Assembly (NCBI GenBank): GCA_031546815.1
Contig: JAVBJV010000046.1
Coordinates: forward strand, 1-5,819
DNA from: JAVBJV01 sp031546815
GTDB lineage: Bacteria; Pseudomonadota; Alphaproteobacteria; Acetobacterales; Acetobacteraceae
DNA length: 5,819 bases
Reading direction: 5' to 3'
Position 1 is the first letter of the stretch; each line of letters starts with the position of its first letter. Positions 5,517-5,819 of this stretch are shown in pieces. The notes beneath the pieces are model-generated. The model saw only the letters and a program-made list of their open reading frames with translations. It ran no database searches and was not told where the DNA came from. The position numbers were made by a program, and so were the translations under genes.

Positions 5517-5819
5517 AAGCACGTTGCATTTTGTAGCGCCGTGTCAGCAATGTGCTGCCGACAATGGTCAGCACAGCGGTGACGATCAGCAGAATAAAAG
5601 CCAGAGCAGCCCCGAACGGCCCGTTGCTGGCGCGCCCGAACTGGTCGTACACGGCGGGCGCCATCATCTTGAACTGCGCGCCGCCCAGCAGCACCGGCGT
5701 GGCATATGCGTTCATGCACAGGATGAACGTCAGCACGCCCCCCGCCGCCACACCCGGCAGCGACAGCGGCAGCAGCACACGCCGAAACACCGTCATCGGC
5801 GGCGCACCCAGATTGGTGG
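5515..5819 (-). CDS. ABC importer permease, C-terminal part (runs off right edge)
   Basis: These are the C-terminal 100 residues of an inner-membrane permease of a binding-protein-dependent ABC importer, of the spermidine/putrescine-like (PotB/PotC) branch. Translation from the edge reads TNLGAPPMTVFRRVLLPLSL, followed by PG. This is the end of the cytoplasmic EAA loop (GA....F..V.LPL..PG) that docks on the ATPase. Two membrane segments follow, about GVAAGGVLTFILCMNAYATP and, after LGG and a polar stretch, GAALAFILLIVTAVLTIVGS. The protein ends with the basic tail RRYKMQRA. The ATG at 5796 is internal, not a start. The open frame continues past the window edge, so the N-terminal two thirds is missing. 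The gene leads into the amidohydrolase gene with a 10 bp gap, so importer and hydrolase are likely co-expressed. The family is clear and the transported solute is unknown; polyamine, opine and other amine-type solutes are typical of this branch. Confidence 0.92.
   Translation of the reverse strand, partial: TNLGAPPMTVFRRVLLPLSLPGVAAGGVLTFILCMNAYATPVLLGGAQFKMMAPAVYDQFGRASNGPFGAALAFILLIVTAVLTIVGSTLLTRRYKMQRA

Noticed and set aside
4434..5582. 382-codon open frame on the plus strand opposite the amidohydrolase gene
   Set aside because: It is antisense to a gene with clear catalytic motifs. Its translation is Arg/His/Val-rich without recognisable domains, as expected of a GC-driven shadow frame.

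Overview
The window reads as ordinary, high-GC, densely packed chromosome of an alphaproteobacterium. Starts are mostly ATG, genes overlap or abut, and long shadow ORFs appear on the opposite strands, as expected of GC-rich coding DNA. The serB / miaA / acetolactate synthase order, with serB divergent from miaA, is one I associate with Sphingomonadales and relatives. That placement is inference from gene order and protein style, not from a search.

Left block (1-2255): amino-acid biosynthesis and tRNA modification. On the minus strand, miaA (383-1348, tRNA dimethylallyltransferase) is followed 65 bp later by the first 105 codons of an acetolactate synthase large subunit (1-317, running off the left edge). 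On the plus strand, divergent from miaA with only 25 bp between the start codons, is serB (1374-2255, phosphoserine phosphatase). The last ~100 bases of miaA are strikingly AT-rich. They carry a perfect 8+8 bp inverted repeat (412-435), and a possible -35 sequence overlaps the miaA stop. This may be a regulatory region for the acetolactate synthase operon lying inside the miaA 3' end.

Right block (2264-5819): a tightly packed minus-strand operon that enters from the right edge. In transcription order it contains the C-terminal end of an ABC importer permease of the PotB/PotC-like type, a 525-residue amidohydrolase-superfamily metal-dependent hydrolase, a COG0523/CobW-family P-loop GTPase (putative metal chaperone), and a small exported protein of unknown function. 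Junctions are 10 bp, a 14 bp overlap, and 24 bp, so co-transcription is very likely. A reasonable working model is import of a small organic substrate, cytoplasmic hydrolysis by a metalloenzyme, and metal supply or maturation by the GTPase. The substrate is not evident from the sequence. This cassette is the most interesting content of the window.

The two blocks converge at 2253-2266, where the stop codons of serB and of the exported-protein gene are the two ends of one perfect 14 bp palindrome. No stretch above 300 bases lacks a gene. I saw no tRNA, rRNA, CRISPR array, insertion sequence or phage gene.
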